Positions 43,698 to 55,726 of a stretch of 64,000 nt of DNA are shown piece by piece (positions within the stretch are counted from its first letter, which is position 1; each line of letters starts with the position of its first letter). The stretch is from assembly GCF_028009165.1 (NCBI RefSeq), contig NC_079245.1:1798001-1862000 (forward strand). Direction: 5' to 3'. Position numbers and translations under genes: made by a program. This DNA is from Akanthomyces muscarius (Eukaryota; Ascomycota; Sordariomycetes; Hypocreales; Cordycipitaceae). The notes under the pieces were generated by a model that worked only from the letters and a program-made list of their open reading frames with translations, was not told where the DNA came from and did not search any database.

Positions 43698-45727
43698 ATG
43701 GCCGCTACGTTTGACAAAGAACTAGCCCGTAAGCTGTGCAATCTGGAGAAACCGAACCGCATCAAATTTTCCCCAGATGGCACCAGAGTAGCCTACTCGA
43801 CTGCCCTGGCCTGGGGTCAGCGTGTAGGCAAAAACGCCGTGTCAACAATCTGGCTAGCATCCACAGATGGCCAGGATCTTCGAGGGAAATTACCTCTGGC
43901 TCCTCCCACGACTCAGGGCCAGCTTGGCTCCCGGATGGCAGTGGAATAGTCTTTATATCTGACCGATCCAAACCAGGCAAATCATCTACTCTCTGGGCTC
44001 TGCGCCTCGACGGCGGTGATGCGACCGCACTCAGTCCCATAGACAATGCCGAGGGCATTATCAACTTCTCCATTTCCCCTGACGGCAAGACTATCGCCTA
44101 CTCCTCCGCGGATGAGAAAAGCGATGAGCGCAAGAAGCAGGACGAAGAAGGAGAGCCAGCGCCTCCCGACGTTGGGGGGAGGATCTATCCTACGCTCGAC
44201 TACGGCTCGTTAATATGGAATCGAAAGAGACGAAGCAGCTGGTTTGCGGTGACAGGCACATTTCTCGCATGCATTGGGGTCCTGATGGCAAACACATTGT
44301 TATCCGAAGCAAACAAAATCTGGAAATTGAGGAACCTATGCACACCGGTGTGACTATCTCCTCGGTCAACATGGCAAGTGGCGAGGTTCTGGACTTGTGC
44401 GTCGTCATGAATGACGTTGCTAGCCTTGTTTGGGCTCCAGATGGCAAGATATACTTCATCTGCGGTTAGCCTATGCAAACCACTTGTTGTGGAAGCGTCT
44501 TGTTCTCGGTTGACCCGTCAGACCGCGAGCCGAAGCCTGTGAGGGTTGCATTTGGCGTTGAAGATGATGCCAGCGATCTGACTGTAGCAGGCGGAAAGCT
44601 TCTGGCAATCTGTCTGTCGCGACTTGCAACCGTGATTAGAGAGGTAGGCAGCCCCATTCTCACTACACAGGATACAAAGCTTGATGCTTGGGACGTCTAT
44701 TTTGATGCAGAAACCGGCGGCCGGTCTGTTCTGGCCGCTTCTCTATCCGACATCAACAACCCCTACGAAGTTTTTACTATCAAAGAAGGGCAGAATACGA
44801 TTAAGCTATCCAATCACGGAAAATCCCTGGACGGAAAGTGTTTTGGATCGTGCACAGTACTTAACAACCAGTCGTCTGATGGAAAAGAAGAACTCGATGC
44901 CCTATATCTAGTGCCATCTACCAAAGTCGGCGCCAACGGCATGCCGAAAGAACCCCTGCCCACGTTCGTCGTTATTCATGGAGGCCCAACGGCCCGCGAT
45001 AACAAGTCTTTCGACTCAACCTACTTCAATTGGGCGCTCATATATTCTCTCACAAGGATATGGCATACTGCTTCCACAATACCGCGGCTCCAAGGGCCGA
45101 GGCGAGAGGTTTGCGGCGTACAGTAGGGACGGAGTGGGCGATTTTGACTACTCTGACATTATCAGCATTACTGATAACGCCATAAGGAGCGGGTTCGCCG
45201 ATGCAGAAAGACTGATTGCCGGTGGCTGGAGCCAGGGTGGCTACCTCTCGTACTTGTGTAGTGTGCGCAACGGCTTGCATGGCCTTGGCTGGCAGTTCAA
45301 CGCAACGATTGCAGGGGCAGGAATTAGTGACTGGGACAGCTTAACCCTTGAGTCTGATTGCAGGGCTGGAGCTGAGACTGAAATCAGTGGCGGTCGACCG
45401 CCATGGACAGTATCAAAGGACTGCACTGCTGGAAGGAAGGGTAGTGCAATCTACGAAGTTGCGCACGCTGTCGAGCAGTCTCGCCTACTTGGCAAGAGGG
45501 TGATCCCGCCCATGCTCATCCTTCACGGCCGGGACGACCAACGCTGTCCGTTCCCGCAGGCTGAAGGCTACCGCCGAGCACTGAGGGCTCACGGACTACC
45601 GTGCGAATTTGTCATTTATCCTGGGCAGGGCCATGTTCCCACTGCACAGCGATACATGATGGACATGTTAGAAAGGCTGGGTAAATGGTGCCACACCTAC
45701 ATAGGGTCAGGTAGAAAAGAGGATTAA
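43698..45727 (+). pseudogene. S9-family serine peptidase (acylaminoacyl-peptidase / DPP-like), broken
   Basis: Family S9 prolyl-oligopeptidase-like enzyme, normally a beta-propeller followed by an alpha/beta-hydrolase. Start MAATFDKELARKLCNLEKPN at 43698. Homology moves through three frames: an apparent 1-nt loss near 43878-43880, another near 44207-44209, an in-frame TAG at 44467-44469, and a frame change near 45040-45047. The propeller segments (KFSPDGTRVAYS, WLPDGSGIVFISD, HWGPDGKHIVIRS, WAPDGKIYF) and hydrolase parts are otherwise well preserved. Ser lies in GGWSQGGY, Asp in LHGRDDQRCP and His in PGQGHVP, so the triad codons survive. No splice pattern explains the shifts. Either a young pseudogene or clustered sequencing errors; the added nonsense codon favours a pseudogene. 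Confidence 0.78.
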
Positions 45728-46301
45728 GGCAATACTATAGCTTAACAAGTACGAGGAGTAATTCGTGATTCTGCGAGGCCGCGATGCTTACATTCGCCTA
45801 CTAACTCAGTTACAGGACAGCATTGCTCCATCGGGCATTCTAGATTGTATGCTTTCCCTAGGTTCAGTCCACCCATAACCTTGCGGCTGTACGCGGTTTC
45901 GTTTCAAGGCGTCCCCAATCTGGGCAACCTATGCAGCACGTCTACACCCGGGCCAAGAAACAGGGGTTCAAGTTTTGCCAGTCGTCGGAATTGCAAAAAT
46001 GACTCACCTGAGAAATATCTCCAGTACGCGCATACTTCTTTGAATGTCAGAAACTCCTCCATGCTCACTTAGGAAAGCACGTCTAGGTCATTTTAAACTC
46101 GTCATCAACTCGAAGGTACAAATGTCTGAGAAATGCATCATTGCTAACTTGTCATTATTCTAAAGCTAAACCTCAAAGTACACCAGGTACCGTCGCGGCA
46201 GCCCTTGTCCTTCATTAGAACGCCAAATTCGTCTTCCACCAGACAGCCGAGCCCGCCACAACGAATTTGTGTGTGTATGTGTGCGAGTGATTTCCAATCA
46301 C
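45728..46301. other. Intergenic
   Basis: 3' flanks of the broken peptidase and the secreted protein. Nothing recognised. Confidence 0.5.
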
Positions 46302-46751
46302 TTAGAGGATGCCAGGAATGAGGGCTCCACCGAGAAGGCCGCCCTTCTTGCCGCCAGCCGCGCCGCCCTGCATCATGCCGCCAGCCGCGCCGCCTGGTGG
46401 CATGCCTCCAGCAGCGCCGCCCTTCTTGCCGCCAGTGATCTTATCGATGATGCCTTGGACCTGGGGGGGGAGGAGACTTGTGAGGTTGCCGAGAGGGCTG
46501 CCACCACCAGGGGCAGGGGCACCGCCGGTAGTCATGGGTGCGCCGGCCTCGGTGTCGCGTTGCTGCATCGTGCCCATCATGTCCATGAACTTGTCAAAGA
46601 CGTCGGCCTCCTCAGGCGTCAGTTGCAGGGACTGCTTGTTGTCGTAGAGGACGTGGATGGCCGTCATCCGGCGGTCCTCGATCATGCTGGCAGTCGGCGC
46701 CGCAATGGCGCCAGCGACGAGGAAAGCAACGGCGGCGATGCTGTACTTCAT
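46302..46751 (-). CDS. Small secreted Gly-rich protein
   Basis: Intronless, 149 aa. A clear signal peptide (MKYSIAAVAFLVAGAIA, cleavage about residue 17-18) precedes a short acidic/helical part (LQLTPEEADVFDKFMDMM, 43-59). Residues 107-142 are a low-complexity tail built from GGAAGG, GGKKGG and GGMPPGG-like units. There is no cysteine in the mature part, so it is not a typical disulfide-stabilised effector. Secretion or cell-wall association is likely; function unknown. A TATA-like element lies about 140 bp upstream. Confidence 0.7.
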   Translation of the reverse strand: MKYSIAAVAFLVAGAIAAPTASMIEDRRMTAIHVLYDNKQSLQLTPEEADVFDKFMDMMGTMQQRDTEAGAPMTTGGAPAPGGGSPLGNLTSLLPPQVQGIIDKITGGKKGGAAGGMPPGGAAGGMMQGGAAGGKKGGLLGGALIPGIL

Positions 46752-47714
46752 TTTCGAAAAGTGTGTGTAAAAGTTTTGAGGGAGAGAAAAGAGTTGATGT
46801 ATGAAGAAAGTGTTTGAGTTTGTAGATGTGAAGAGGGTTGTAGATGCTGTTGTGCTTGGATAGAACTCTTCGGAAGGAGGAGCTGGAGCGCTTTATACTT
46901 GGAGTCGTGACATGGGAACGAGGCACTAGCAGGCCTTGATGAGGCTTCATTCGCAAAGGATTGTGACTGGCGCTTCATGACAGGCATCGTGGCTGGGGAA
47001 TCTTGACGTAGTCAGGGAGACGCTGGAATGTCCGCAGCTCATGGACATAGCTACTGAAACAGATTATGTGAGTCAAGGCCGCTGATCGCCTGTCGAATCT
47101 TTCGACTTGAGAGACACTTAACATCAGCAAGATAAGCCGTTTTGGCATTGCCTGTCGCACATAGAAATCATTATCATGCCCAAATTTGAATATTATATTG
47201 CTCAGCAACGGCCTAGGAAGAACTTTTTACAAGCAACTCGCAATGCAATAGCCACGCAACGTCGAATCTTTGGCTGGAATAGGCGCTAACAAAAACTAGA
47301 TCGAGAATGGGATCATAGCGTCGATGTCTTGCATCTCGGTCCACCCAGCCGGCTGATAGGTTTAAAAAGGATGCCAGCTATGCCACGCTGACGAATGCTC
47401 TTGTGGCACCAAGATCGGCCGTTGCCATTGAATGGAAAACGCATTAGTGCTCCAGACGGGGCCTGCGGCTCTGATTAGTTTCGTGGCATGCACGACCGAT
47501 CATCCGACATAGACGACCGGTCAGCGATGCCCCCAGTGCAGAGGAATGTGTCGAGAAATGAAAAACGAGCGAAGTAAATGTGGCCCAGCCTCGGCCGGGC
47601 GCAAGGAAGGTGGGCAGTGGAATTTTTCGATTAATATGTACACGAAATGGCGCAAGTGCGCCTTGACTTGGTATGAGTGGTGATGGCCGGCGAGACAGCA
47701 TCCAGGTCCCGCGG
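46752..47714. other. Intergenic
   Basis: Promoter region of the Gly-rich secreted protein, then the 3' flank of the zinc-cluster gene. No coding signal. Confidence 0.5.
46891..46897 (-). promoter_or_regulatory. TATA-like element (TATAAAG)
   Basis: About 140 bp upstream of the ATG of the Gly-rich secreted protein, in the correct orientation. Confidence 0.3.
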
Positions 47715-50305
47715 TTAAAACAGCCCTGCGTTGGGGTAATTCTCCAAGATTTGCAGTTCATCCTGCATCAGGTTGAGAATGTTCTCATAGCCCGCCGTCC
47801 AGTCCATTGTCCCCATCGTCGTCGGATCCCACTCCAGCGGCAGCGCGGCCATTGACGGATCGCCCCCGACAACCACCGCTGGCGGCGGCGCCTCCTGCAG
47901 CACATTCCCCAAGCTCTGCTGCTGCTGGAAGCTTGGCCCCGTCCCCGGTATTTGCTTCTCCAGGTACTGCTGAGTTTTCTGCTCCTGCGGCGCGGCGGCA
48001 GCGGTAGGTAGTAGCTCCTGCGGCGGTGGCTGGCCGATGCTAAACTGCTGGTGCAGCAGGTCGTTGACGTTGTCCAGCGCCTGCGGCATCTCGGGCACGG
48101 TGACGCTGCTGTTGTTGAGCTTGAGCTTGACGCCGACAAACAGGCCGGCCACCTCGCACATGACGTGGCACAGCTGGTGGAAGCGCTTCAGGCGGTTCGA
48201 TACGTCGAGCGCGTGGCTGAGCGACTCGATGAATTCCTGCAGGAGGACGAGGTCGTCTATGGAGAGCGTCTCGAGGACGTGACGGAGGATAACGAAGAAA
48301 GGCGCAAACGGCGTATGCAGTATTGTCCTTTCATATCGAAGTTAGCAACTCTATAAGCTTCGGCGCAAAAGTTCGGGACATACCAGTTTATGTAGCTCGA
48401 TTTTGCATACGGCCCCATGCGCATCAGGTGCGTCGAGCGTTTATGCGTGCGCATCGCCCTTCTCGCAGCCTCAACGCACTCATTCTTAAACACCCCCTGG
48501 CCGTCGAGCGCCGAGACGGCCTGGTACACGAGCGTCAGGTTGATGGACAGCTGAATCTCCTCGCCGATGCGGAAAATCTCCGTCAGGATGGGCGCGTGCT
48601 GGTTCGCCGGGTACTGCTCCTGGTGCGCCTTGGCCTCCTGTAGCAGGCTGCGGCACTCGGCGGCCAGGGCCTTGGCGTGGGCGACGCGCGTCTCGGCGGG
48701 CGTGGTGCGCGCCAGCGGCGAGTAGAGGTGCTCGTAGATGCGGCCCTGGGTGATGCTGGCGCGCACCCAGAACTTGGTCATGCCCTTTGTGTCGTGGTGG
48801 CCCATGGCGCCGGCGTCGTAGTGGAAGCTGAACTCGGGGGGGATGTCAATGTCGTACTCGGGGATGCAGGAGCCGCGGTTGAGGCGCAGGCAGAGCGCCT
48901 TGTCGAGGATGTAGACGTTCCAGAAGAGGATACGCTCGAGGCGGATCTCCTCGGGGGACTTGTGCATGGACGCGCTGACGCTCTGGAAGCCGGCGGCGAT
49001 GCAGAGCTGCGCGGCCGTGGTGCACAGCTGCCATGCGACGGCTGGCCGCGACTGATCGATGGAGACAAAGGCTCCTAGTAGAAGCCCTTGCACATTTGTT
49101 GCTGTCGAGGATAGTAGTAGCGGCAAGTTGGCGAGGCCAGTATCGACATTTGCTCGGCAGAGCTTGGCATGAGCCTTGTACTCTGCGAGCAGCTCCGGCG
49201 AGATGCCCAGCATGCTGGATTCTTCAAAAATATGGTAGAGTATGGAGCTGATGAGGACAAATTTGATGCTAGAAATATTGTCGAGGTGCTCATACTCGCG
49301 TCTGCAGACCTCGGCAATGTCATCTAGCCCTATCGAGGAACAGAGCATCGTGAGCAGCGTCGGCGGACTGCCTATAACACCAAGTCAGCAGGGGACTAAA
49401 TTAGTGTGCATTGGAAGTAAGAGTCATACAAGTCAGTCTCTCCAGCGCGGCGAGCGTCACCTGCAGCGGCGGCATCTCCAGCTTGCCCACGCCCCCCGGC
49501 GGCACGGGCTTCTGCATCGGAAACGGCGACGTCAAGCTCCCAGCACCACCGCCGCCGTCGGGACTGCTGAGGTGGCGCCTGCCGAGCAGGTCGTACAGGC
49601 TTCCAAGGGCGGCGCCCATCTTGGAGTCGACGCCGTAGAGCGTGGTGCTGCGGACGGCCTGCTTGAGCAGCGCGACGGTGATGTCGGTCTGCACGTTGAG
49701 CCCCTGGTCGGGCTCGGGCTCGGCCGAGTCAATGTTAGCGGGCGTGTTGATGGCCGACGAGTCGGAGATGGTGACGCTCGCGTTGGGCGAGCCGATGCCG
49801 CCGCTGTCGGAGCCATGGCTGTCGTGGGTGGATGAGCGCTGGCTCTCACGGCGCTGCAGCAGCCGCTCGATGCTGCCGAGGCTGGCCTCTATCCTGTCAA
49901 TCTTTTGCTCACTACGGGGGGGATGTCAAGTCAGTCCTGTGGCCGCTAATAAGAAGTGAGAATGCGCACTAGAGTGATGAGATGTGTATGCGCTGCTTGC
50001 GCTGCAGGCCTGGGTTCTCGGCGCCTGTCGTCGTGCATGTGCGCTTGGCCGACTTGCAGCTGGAGCAGGGCACCTTTTTATCACAGCGCGTCTATACATC
50101 GATGCTAATTAGCTTCCCCTCATTCAAACGAATCACCAAGTCTCGGGTCTGCTATACCTTGCTTCGTCTACATTGATCGCACTAGATTCGGTGGTGCCGT
50201 CCTCATTAGCTTCCCGACTTGACTCACATGATGAGTTCGTTCTCAGTGTCATCATACCGCTCGACGAGCCGGCTGCTCGTTAGGTAGGTATTCCGGCGTC
50301 GACAT
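47715..50305 (-). CDS. Zn(II)2Cys6 transcription factor with fungal-specific TF domain
   Basis: Nuclear DNA-binding regulator; target genes unknown. Six exons: 50305-50258, 50181-50158, 50091-49970, 49911-49430, 49371-48384, 48327-47715; introns of 76, 66, 58, 58 and 56 bp all have GT/AG ends. The product is 758 aa. Exon 1 encodes MSTPEYLPNEQPARRA; the 24-nt exon 2 encodes CDQCRRSK; exon 3 continues TRCDKKVPCSSCKSAKRTC. Together these give a perfect CX2CX6CX5CX2CX6C cluster (Cys 17, 20, 27, 33, 36, 43). A linker and short coiled coil (YEQKIDRIEASLGSIERLLQ) follow. Exon 5 carries the fungal_trans middle homology region (about 226-555, with RLERILFWNVYILDKALCLRL). The C-terminus is Gln/Pro-rich and may activate transcription. 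The frame is consistent through every junction, which strongly supports the model. Confidence 0.83.
50158..50181 (-). other. 24-nt microexon of the zinc-cluster gene
   Basis: Encodes CDQCRRSK, supplying the first two zinc ligands. It is flanked by AATCTAG (acceptor) and GTATAG (donor). Without it the protein has no working DNA-binding domain. Confidence 0.78.
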
Positions 50306-51168
50306 GCCCGCGATACTCTCACTGTTCTCGATATACAGGGTGAATTTGTCAGCGGGGAAAACGGCTGTGCCTCATGCGCGCGTGCCCGGCCAAGACGATG
50401 TCGGGTATCGGGGGATCAATGCGGGGGGTGCGGACGATTGATTGTCACAGACGCGAGGCGATGGGCGACCTCACGATTCTACGTCGTTGCGAATCGTCTT
50501 TATCTGGAATTTGTTGAAAAGATGAAAAGGCCCCCAAAGATGTCATCAAGATTGAGGAAAAGGGCCAACTATCCACCAGCAAACGCAGTCGTTGAAAATC
50601 CACCAGCGAGCCTCCGCCACACAGCAGACAGCAGCAGCCTCGCCATTTTTTTCCGCACAGCCCCATCTTCCCGCTTTTAGCATCGCCCACTCGGCAGTGC
50701 AGAAGCGTGTGCATCATCGATTGCAGAGCCAGTAATAACTTAATAAACAGAGTTGGGCTAGTAACCTAGCAAGTATCGCATCCATACAAATTTCGAGCAT
50801 CAACTAGTCTGGTCTTGGCAGTCTCTCAGCCCTAGAGGGCCGCGTAACACCGACCGTCCCTGAGACTGCAAGGCCATGCAGTGAGCGCGCTACACGTGCC
50901 TGTCGTATTTCAATTCAATTTAATTTAATTCCGCCAAGACATGACATTGCAGCCTAGGTCAGGTTCACCGAATGACTCCCAATTTAGCCGCGCTGTACAG
51001 CATGACGCACGGTGATGTGATCTTCTATCCTCGGGTTCCCCAGAACAGCCGTCCGCTGCATTAAACACGTTGCGGAGAGTGAATCTGATAAATGTAATTG
51101 CTCATTGTGTAAATAACGCCGTTCCAACAAACACATGCATGCCCCCAGTTTCGCTTCCTTTTTCTACT
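50306..51168. other. Intergenic
   Basis: Upstream region of the zinc-cluster gene and 3' flank of the DHODH gene. Short open frames only. Confidence 0.5.
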
Positions 51169-52599
51169 TTATACCTGCTTCTCCATCTCGCTCTTGATTC
51201 TCGTAACCGTGCCCGCGCCGCCATACACCATCGTGGTGTACACCATGGCGACGCTGGCGCCAGCGTTGAGCACCTGCAGCGCTTGCTCGCCGTTCGTAAT
51301 CCCGCCCGTCGCAAACAGTGTCTTGCGCGCGTCGCCCCTGTCGGCGGTGGTCGCGTGGCTCTCGAGCGCGTAGGCGTCCATCATCTTGCGGTAGCGGCCG
51401 ACCAGGTCCAGCGTGCGCGGGAACATGGCCGGGCCCGAGTAGCCGCCCGTCTCGGCCAGCGAGCGCTGGTCCTTGGCCGACAGTCGCACGCCGTCGGGGA
51501 CGACGCCGGTGCGCCGCTTCGTGGTGTTGCCGACGATGACGCCGTCGACGCCGCTGCGGTGCACCGCTTCGACCACGCCCGCCATCTGCGCGTCGTCGTC
51601 CTCGTCGGGCGACACCTTGACCATGACCTTGGGGCGCGTCTTGCGGTCCGTCGTGTGCGCCGCGTCGACCACGGCCGTGAGCAGGCGCGTCAACGGCTCC
51701 GTGGCCTGGAGGTCGCGCAGTCCGGGCGTGTTGGGGCTGCTGACGTTGACGACGACAATGTCGGCGTACCGCGCTAGGCGGCGCACGCAGTACACGTAGT
51801 CGGCCGCCACCGCTGCCTGATCCTTTTCGTTGGTCTCCTTGTTCTTGGCGACCTGCACCGCGAGCAGGCGGCCGTCCACCAGGCTGCCGGGCGGGACGTG
51901 GGTCTCGCCGTTGAGCACCTGCTCCTCCGAGGCGCCGATCGCCCTGGCGAAGCGACGAACGCGCGTGCGCAGGCGTTGGGCCACGGCGTCGGCGCCCTGC
52001 GAGTTGAGGCCGTACCGGTTCACGAGGCCGTCGAGACCGGAGACGCGGAAGCAACGCGGGCGCTCGTTGCCAGCTTGCGCCATGGGCGTGATGCCGCCAA
52101 TTTCCACAACGCCAGCCCCCAGGCCAAAGAGCAAGTCGGTCAGCTCGCCGTCTTTGTCCAGGCCCGCCGAGATGCCGACAGGGTTGTCAATGGTGGCGCC
52201 AAAGACCTCAGTCGTGAGCTGCGAGGGCTCGGCGTGGCGGTGCGGCCGTTCGCGCGGGTGCAGGTTGGCCTCGTAGAGGAACTGTAGGATCCTGGATCCC
52301 GCGTGGTGCGCATCTTCTGCGTCGGGGAAGAGGGTGCGCAGCAGCGGCGGGACAACGTGCTGGTGGAGGAGCGAGGCGCGTGTGTCCGTCACGTAGAGGT
52401 AGCCGACGTAACCGGTCGCGGCGAGGGCGGTGGCGTACAGGGCGACCTTGGCGCGACCAAGGCCAATAGAGCCGCCGGAGGAGCTCGAGGCAAATCGCGC
52501 CGTCGTGGTCGTTCTAGTCGTTCGGAGTCGCTGCGCTGTCTGGGGTCGGACGGGGAACCGACAGCAGGCCGACTGCCGAAGCGTGGGCATGGCGGACAT
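51169..52599 (-). CDS. Dihydroorotate dehydrogenase (quinone), mitochondrial class 2
   Basis: Fourth step of de novo pyrimidine synthesis: dihydroorotate to orotate, electrons passing via FMN to ubiquinone, at the inner mitochondrial membrane. Intronless, 476 aa; the start is the first ATG (52599), since the frame upstream opens only at a TTG. The Arg/Ser/Thr-rich N-terminus (about 1-45) is a mitochondrial presequence, followed by a membrane helix (KVALYATALAATGYVGYLYV, about 50-70), the mark of class 2 enzymes. Conserved pieces: NPVGISAGLDKDGE, EIGGITP, NRYGLNSQG, NVSSPNTPGLRDL with catalytic Ser288, VIVGNTTKRR, and FMN-phosphate sites ATGGI and MVYTTMVYGG. Complete and apparently functional. 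Confidence 0.93.
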   Translation of the reverse strand: MSAMPTLRQSACCRFPVRPQTAQRLRTTRTTTTARFASSSSGGSIGLGRAKVALYATALAATGYVGYLYVTDTRASLLHQHVVPPLLRTLFPDAEDAHHAGSRILQFLYEANLHPRERPHRHAEPSQLTTEVFGATIDNPVGISAGLDKDGELTDLLFGLGAGVVEIGGITPMAQAGNERPRCFRVSGLDGLVNRYGLNSQGADAVAQRLRTRVRRFARAIGASEEQVLNGETHVPPGSLVDGRLLAVQVAKNKETNEKDQAAVAADYVYCVRRLARYADIVVVNVSSPNTPGLRDLQATEPLTRLLTAVVDAAHTTDRKTRPKVMVKVSPDEDDDAQMAGVVEAVHRSGVDGVIVGNTTKRRTGVVPDGVRLSAKDQRSLAETGGYSGPAMFPRTLDLVGRYRKMMDAYALESHATTADRGDARKTLFATGGITNGEQALQVLNAGASVAMVYTTMVYGGAGTVTRIKSEMEKQV

Positions 52600-55500
52600 G
52601 GTTGCGTTGGGGGGAAAGGACAGTGGTCCGGGCCGGTGCTGTGGATTTGGCCCTGATGTCCTGCTCGTCTGCCAGCCGAAAGGTTGGTTTGTTGCTGTGG
52701 TAAAAGTCACTGCGCGATCGGGAGTCGATTTGCAGAGCTCCCGAAAATCACGAGCTATTGTCGGAGGTTGAGGGGACAGTCTGAATTGGCCAGTGCACTG
52801 TGTAATCGCACTGGGCGTTTGACAGATTGGACCACTACATGGACGCAGCACGGTCAATCATTGGAATGTGAAATTAAGCAATCGATCTTTTGAACTGTCA
52901 CGGCTAAGCCTAAAAGTAGGAATATCGCGGGATGAGTTCATGTAGAATCCCAATTTCTGCCCGGCTCTACACCGCTGCGAAGTAGCTCATAAGGCGGCCG
53001 TGAAGAGTCATGACACTGAAGAAAAGGGAAAAAGAGACCCGATGAGATGAACCTGAAGTGTGTAACTGAAATCTTCTACCTAAATTTTCTTACTACTGGC
53101 ACTGAGCTTCCCCACCGCAAGCAACCAGCGATACTCTTGCGCTTACATCGGAAGTGACAGCCACGGAAACAGGCTTGCGGGGGATACACGGGCTCTTTAA
53201 CGAGGTATGGCTAAGAGCGCATTCACTAGGCAGCCATCAAAGTAGAACCGAGAGCTGCCATGCTTCGGTTTTCGTGTGGCAAGCCAGTATATGCTGGTAA
53301 CGTCGCCTGTGCTTCAACCAGAAGTGGCCAAGTCTGTCCATCGTCTCACGGTATGCTGTGCAGAACGGCCAACTGCAATGCCGTTTAGAATTGACTGCTT
53401 AGAATTAGCAGTTGTCTATAAGAAGACAAGTTATCTATACATAGCGATGCACTTGCATGAACTATACCGAACGTAGACCAACGGCGGACAGAAGAGGAAG
53501 GATGCCACTTTACCGCCAATCATAATTCAGTATGGCCTAGCATAAGGGCCTCATGAGCTTATTACTGGTGCGCCAAGATCATCGTACGACAGTTGACTGC
53601 CGAGCCTGCCAATCCTACCTACAATGCCCTTCTCCATATCCTGTTGAGGGTGCTACCATGTCGATCTTCCAGGACCCAAGGCTGCCAACTTTAAATTGCC
53701 CCTTCATTTTCGCAAGTATCTCCCGTTGCTAACGAGTTTGCAGCGCCCATATAGATGAAAGCATAGCTTTAGTTCTTGGAGGTCGACATTCGTACCGCGC
53801 TAATGCCCCGAGACAGACAGTTTATGGACATTTCACCTGCATCTTGGATATGGGGTATATTCGATAATGGAGGAGATAGAAGGTTAATTTCGTCTCAGGA
53901 TACAGTCTCTACGCAGCCACCTTGCCGAATGCGCATGTGCTTTTGCGCAGGGCCAAGCACGTACTGCGGGTTTATATACACCCGCCCAGCAGCTCTTGTC
54001 AGCGGACGTGAAGCGGACCGTTTAACTCGCCAAGCTGAACATAATTTCGAATTGATTGGCCTGGGAGTTGGTGCCATGATGGTTTGCGGGTGAGACAATC
54101 TTACGGGTGGTGCATCGCTGGAGCGAGGCGCCCACTCATCAACTCAGCCAGAGGCTTGGCGACTGGCGGATCTCGCTCGGTGGCGAAGCGGAAGCCGGGC
54201 AAGAGATGACAACCGGGGCACCAGAGCTGACCGGCCATAGGGTTTTCAATTCCATCAGAGATGTAATAAGGTAAAAGACGAAGAAAAAGCAAAGCAAAGA
54301 AAAGACGTGGCAATGCGAACAAGGCCATTGGGGGCCTCGGTCGGCACGAGCGATGCCGGCAAGTAAACGAATGTAGGCATGATGTAGCGCCAGCCTGACA
54401 ACTACGGCCATAACTGCGACAGAGAGTATTTACTGGGCGGCTTGACTTGGCGAAAGAAGGGAGCACAGCGGAGGATCAGCGGGCAACAGGGCTGTTGCTG
54501 CTGGCTGACTGGAGGTTCCACCACACCTACCTAGGCATCAGCGGCGGGCGGCCTCGCTGGTGATCCGGGAACTGGCGAAGACGCTCGCTGGGAACGTCGG
54601 CGAATAGTTTGGATCGTGCGGGCGTTGCGGAACTGCATCGGGATTAACAAGCGATCGATATTGCGCGCCGCACAGCCACATGGGCGTCGTCATGGTCGTC
54701 GCACAGGAACGGGATTGATGCTGGCGATGCTGAACGGGATTTGGGAAATAGGTAACTAAGGTCTGGTTGAAAAAGGTGCGGGAACGGGATTCGCATGTAA
54801 CAAGGTGTGGTGAGTGGGCCAGGCGGCACGGAAGGCTGAGAGAAAGAAATGACAGCACATGTATGGCGCAACTGAGACAAGGGAAGTGGTTCTTTACTTC
54901 TGACTGGGGACTAATCAAGTCTCTTGTACTTCTTTCCCAAAGTTTGCAGACATGGTGGATGCACCTGTCCCGTCTTTTGGCTACCAACTGCACATACAGC
55001 ACCAACAGATGAAAGCGCTGCAAGACAACGCGGTACAGATGACAGATGCTTTAATGGCTGGTGAAGCCCGTTATCATCGCCCCTTGCCCACTAGACTTGC
55101 TTTGCATCCACTAAAACAGGCTTCGAAAACCACCAGCCAGCCTTACCCGCCATTCCCAATCCGGTATACACGATGTCGGGCCTGCATCTCTGCTTACCCG
55201 ATTCAACATATTCCGTGCGACGCCCGCCCAGCCTTTCTCAACATGCCGTCTTCTTTTGCGGATGCAACACTGCAAAGCCTACGTAGCCGGACCCAATCAT
55301 CATTTGCTAGCTTTGGAAAAAAAAAATCGCGCCCAAGCCCCATCTCCGGCCGCATATCCGGACAGGCAGGGCCCTTTCCCTGGGCGTCAACAGTCCCTTG
55401 CCTTGCAAACCCCCCCCTGCCGCCACCCTTGCACACGGATTACTGTTTTACACTGCCCGTCGCCGTCACATTAGGAAATTCCTCTTCTCGTCCCTACGCG

Positions 55501-55726
55501 CTGCTGGGTCGGCACCATGACGTTGTGGCTGGGGCTTATATCGGTTCCTCGGTGCTTTGTATCCGGGGGAGAAGAGATATATAACTACTGCTTACCCTCT
55601 CACCCCAGAAAGCATCCTCTGATCATCGCCCTCACCACTTCCAGCCCCAACTTCAGAAATCTCATCCATCCACGAATACCAAACTCCTCCTACCTGAACT
55701 GAATCCGTAGCATCCAATTCACAATT
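52600..55726. other. 3.1-kb intergenic region
   Basis: No supported gene. Several open frames (the longest 54952-55584, +) lack family motifs and have low-complexity Pro/Ser composition. The last 150 bp contain a TATA-like element for the next gene. Confidence 0.45.
55578..55584 (+). promoter_or_regulatory. TATA-like element (TATATAA)
   Basis: 143 bp upstream of the 8-Cys secreted protein ATG, in correct orientation. Confidence 0.35.

Noticed and set aside
47444..47761. 105-codon minus-strand frame after the zinc-cluster gene
   Set aside because: Overlaps the end of the real exon in another frame; no features.
54952..55584. 210-codon open frame upstream of the 8-Cys gene
   Set aside because: Low-complexity Pro/Ser composition and overlap with the promoter of the next gene.
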